Shown here: piece by piece, positions 62,223 through 64,000 of the stretch | How positions within the stretch are numbered: the first letter of the stretch is position 1 | Layout: each line of letters begins with the position of its first letter | Assembly: GCF_016427535.1 (NCBI RefSeq) | Contig: NZ_JAELXV010000007.1 | Location: 202,772 to 266,771, forward strand | From: Hymenobacter sp. BT559 | Lineage (GTDB): Bacteria; Bacteroidota; Bacteroidia; Cytophagales; Hymenobacteraceae | DNA: 64,000 nucleotides | Direction of reading: 5' to 3' | The notes under the pieces: generated by a model | Told to the model about the DNA's origin: nothing | The model's input: the letters and a program-made list of their open reading frames with translations, nothing else | The model's database searches: none | Program-made: the position numbers and the translations under genes

Positions 62223-62296
62223 AGACATGAGCAATGGGCAGGTGCGCTAGTTCTTCCTATTAAAAGGGAGCCTAGGTGCCTGGCCATTGCTCATTC
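62223..62296. repeat. Inverted repeat, family B (TGAGCAATG type)
   Basis: ACATGAGCAATGGGCAGGTG on the left is mirrored by CCTGGCCATTGCTCATTC on the right, with AT-rich loop and one CCTAGG. It shares TGAGCAATGG with the repeats at 33204 and 35739. Confidence 0.7.
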
Positions 62297-62324
62297 TTAT
62301 TTATATCACCTTGCCTTTCTGATT

Positions 62325-62828
62325 GTGACACCCAACTCCTACCAGCTGCGCCGCGGGCGCGAAGCAGACCTACCGCGGGTACTCGCGCTCATCCAAGAGC
62401 TTGCCGCTTATGAGCGCGCACCTGAAGCCGTAACCAACACCCTAGAAATGATGCACCACGATGGGTTCGGACCAGCACCCATATTTGGCTTCTTCGTCCT
62501 CGAAAATGGCGAGGAGCTCCTAGGGCTGGCGCTCTACTACACCGCTTACTCTACTTGGAAGGGCCGCATGCTTTACCTCGAAGACCTAGTAGTGACTGAG
62601 GCCGCTCGCCGGGGAGGCTATGGCCGGCTGCTCTTCGACGCCGTAGTCGCCGAGGCTCGCCGCACTGGTGCCCAACGCCTCAAGTGGCAGGTACTTGATT
62701 GGAACGAGCCAGCCATTAATTTTTATAAGAAGCTAGGGGCTGAGCTCGATACTGAATGGCTTAACGGCAACCTTTCGGCCGAGCAGATTGCAACTTATAC
62801 CCTAAGTGCAGCTACTGCCACACTTTAG
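62325..62828 (+). CDS. GNAT-family N-acetyltransferase
   Basis: 167 residues from a GTG at 62325. The GNAT fold is seen from LRRGREADLPRVLALIQELA, LYLEDLVVTEAARRGGYGRLL (the acetyl-CoA pyrophosphate loop RRGGYG) and VLDWNEPAINFYKKLGAEL. The motif LEDL...YGxLLF and FYKKLGA resembles the diamine (spermidine/spermine) acetyltransferase group, but the substrate is inferred only. It follows the inverted repeat at 62223-62296 and stands alone. Confidence 0.9.
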   Translation: MTPNSYQLRRGREADLPRVLALIQELAAYERAPEAVTNTLEMMHHDGFGPAPIFGFFVLENGEELLGLALYYTAYSTWKGRMLYLEDLVVTEAARRGGYGRLLFDAVVAEARRTGAQRLKWQVLDWNEPAINFYKKLGAELDTEWLNGNLSAEQIATYTLSAATATL

Positions 62829-62969
62829 TGTAACGGCTCACCTACTCCCTAGGAGATTACGTATTAGTATAAATTACTTGGCAAAGTACTTGTTAGTAAG
62901 CACTACAGTTCGTTGCTTAGTACCAGCTAGCGAATTTAACCTCTTGTCTATTGCACATATCCTTCGTCG

Positions 62970-63401
62970 ATGAAATACATTTTCCTCCTCCCATTGGCTT
63001 GTTCATTAGTGCTACACGCCTTTTCGGCGTCCGCCCAAGCCACCCGCCCTATCACTCCCGGCCAAGAGCCTACAGGGCCAGTACCAGTCCAGCTAGCCTG
63101 CCGCTCCTTTAGCGGGCATGTCAAGTCTACGACTGGTACTCCACTAGTAGGTGCGACCATCATGGTTAAAGGCACCTACGTAGCGCGAACCACTAACGAC
63201 GAAGGATATTTTACCTTTGACCTGCCCTCTGTTCCTACTCAGGCCCCGCACCTCATGGTTAGCTCGGCGGGTTTTGCACCTCAAGAGTTTTTAATTACTA
63301 GCTGTGAGCCACTAGCTATAGAACTCCAAATACTAGAAGGCACGCGCATCAAGCAACGTGGTAGGCACAAGGGCTTTATTAAACAAGCTGGCAAAGGCTA
63401 A
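62970..63401 (+). CDS. Secreted carboxypeptidase-regulatory-like domain protein
   Basis: 143 residues. Signal peptide MKYIFLLPLACSLVLHAFSA cleaved after ASAQ. One CarboxypepD_reg-like beta domain: FSGHVKSTTGTPLVGATIMV, ARTTNDEGYFTFDLP, LMVSSAGFAPQEF. The tail is basic (KQRGRHKGFIKQAGKG). This is the third protein of this class in the window (also 1567 and 2439), all outside any TonB-dependent receptor. It is less GC-rich than the average gene. The next gene begins 17 bases later, probably on the same transcript. Function unknown; envelope structural role likely. Confidence 0.8.
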   Translation: MKYIFLLPLACSLVLHAFSASAQATRPITPGQEPTGPVPVQLACRSFSGHVKSTTGTPLVGATIMVKGTYVARTTNDEGYFTFDLPSVPTQAPHLMVSSAGFAPQEFLITSCEPLAIELQILEGTRIKQRGRHKGFIKQAGKG

Positions 63402-63418
63402 ACGCGGAAAGGTTCTCA

Positions 63419-63718
63419 ATGCTCGAGTTTCATGAACCTTTTATAGTGGACACCACCTTCCGGCTGCCAGGCTTAGGGCTACTAGTATCACCCGCAAAAC
63501 CAATACCTCATTGGCTAGCCACTCATAGTTTACACACAGCACTGCTTATAATATTACCTGGCACACAGCCTACTATTAAAGTAATGGGTACAATAGAAGA
63601 AGTTGTACATGATAACCAAGACCCACAACGCGTACTTATATTAGACCTTAATCTTGATTCCGCAATTTATTCAGGAGATAGACTGATAGTTAGCGAAGCA
63701 CCATCGGAGCTGTATTAA
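63419..63718 (+). CDS. Small protein resembling an EF-Tu domain 2 beta-barrel
   Basis: 99 residues, soluble, AT-rich for this genome. FIVDTTFRLPGLGLLVSP near the N-terminus resembles the VxDVFxIxGRGxVxTG start of EF-Tu-type domain 2. The later IYSGDRLIVSE could be its GD turn. No GTPase domain is present. I recall short bacterial proteins of this kind of unknown role; this is a weak visual match and could be wrong. It follows a beta-domain gene by 17 bases and ends directly in front of an 83-base hairpin terminator. Confidence 0.6.
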   Translation: MLEFHEPFIVDTTFRLPGLGLLVSPAKPIPHWLATHSLHTALLIILPGTQPTIKVMGTIEEVVHDNQDPQRVLILDLNLDSAIYSGDRLIVSEAPSELY

Positions 63719-63719
63719 C

Positions 63720-63802
63720 TATAGAACAGTCATTCATCAATAAAAAGCCCCTTGCTCCACAATGAAGCAAGGGGCTTTTTATTGATGAATGACTGTTCTA
63801 TA
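63720..63802. terminator. Perfect 37-base-pair hairpin terminator
   Basis: Arms 63720-63756 and 63766-63802 are exact reverse complements around a 9-base loop. The inner part contains AAAAAGCCCCTTGCT and its mirror with a TTTTT tail. It starts just after the stop of the gene at 63419 and can also stop anything leaking from the rRNA operon. Confidence 0.92.
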
Positions 63803-63907
63803 CCTAAATAAGAATCCAACAACAGGACTAATCTCTTAAGATTTCGCAACATTCCATTGCAAGAGCACCTCATCCAAGAGGTGAGAGGCGGGACAGGCTA
63901 AAATGCG

Positions 63908-63957
63908 GAGAGCCCCCTGCCGAGCGCTGGTCAAAGCGCAGGGGCAGGGGGCTCTCT
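63908..63957 (-). terminator. Terminator of the rRNA operon
   Basis: GAGAGCCCCCTGCC (63908 on) and GGCAGGGGGCTCTC form a strong GC-rich stem. It follows the 5S gene on the minus strand. The stretch 63803-63907 shows no gene. Confidence 0.85.
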
Positions 63958-63968
63958 CGTTGTAAAGT

Positions 63969-64000
63969 TGGCGGCGACCGACTCTCCCACCGGTGAAGGC
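63969..64000 (-). rRNA. rrf: 5S ribosomal RNA, 3' end only
   Basis: Read on the minus strand, GGTGGGAGAGTCGGTCGCCG at the window edge is the conserved 3' arm of bacterial 5S rRNA. Only the last about 32 bases are present. The rest, and presumably the 23S and 16S genes, lie to the right. The exact mature 3' end is uncertain by a few bases. Confidence 0.85.

Overview
The window comes from a high-GC member of the Bacteroidota, most likely a Hymenobacter or close relative (Cytophagales). The lines of evidence are: a type IX secretion C-terminal sorting domain, carboxypeptidase-regulatory-like beta domains, a PID-CTERM-like small protein, bacillithiol genes, DUF4136 and DUF4240 lipoproteins, a fused alpha/beta 2-oxoacid dehydrogenase E1, several promoter-like TAnnTTTG boxes instead of E. 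coli-type promoters, and strong enrichment of the hexamer CCTAGG. The genus is an inference from these traits; no search was run.

Layout. 1-11.7 kb: truncated amino-acid permease, two surface beta-domain proteins, a lipocalin-like lipoprotein, an exported Mn-type superoxide dismutase, chromate transporter, PIG-V-like glycosyltransferase, aspartate ammonia-lyase, a 2-oxoglutarate oxygenase and a lipoprotein. 11.8-17.3 kb: kynurenine 3-monooxygenase, free methionine sulfoxide reductase, RibD diverging from PrmC, and a LytTR response regulator with a direct repeat in its promoter. 17.5-22.2 kb: a 1464-residue secreted T9SS protein followed by a PID-CTERM-like peptide. 22.2-31.9 kb: GalT, an unknown protein and BshC in one run, a PhyH-like dioxygenase, RimO, PheS, two small secreted proteins and an M16 peptidase. 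32.2-44.5 kb: E1 alpha/beta fusion, small envelope proteins, bacilliredoxin YtxJ, OsmC, an outer-membrane protein, LipA, DUF4136, GcvP, PncB and DUF4240. 44.5-56 kb: nucleotide block pyrF-pyrE-purL-purQ-purC-purD-purN-purF-purM, all on the minus strand. 56-64 kb: two candidate small RNAs, S1/P1 nuclease, OprB-like porin, M13 peptidase, membrane protein, lipoprotein, GNAT, a beta-domain protein, a small EF-Tu-domain-like protein, and the 3' end of a 5S rRNA gene (an rRNA operon enters from the right on the minus strand).

How the genes fit together. The nucleotide block makes IMP precursors and UMP. LipA supplies lipoate for the E1-containing 2-oxoacid dehydrogenase complex and for the glycine cleavage system (GcvP). 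Kmo and PncB feed NAD synthesis. BshC, YtxJ, SOD, OsmC and fRMsr form a scattered oxidative-stress and thiol theme.

Non-genic structure is the most unusual part. At least four families of intergenic inverted repeats recur here. Some have moved into gene boundaries (purL start, osmC stop), and a related sequence encodes part of the linker of the E1 fusion. No CRISPR array, tRNA, transposase or prophage was seen.
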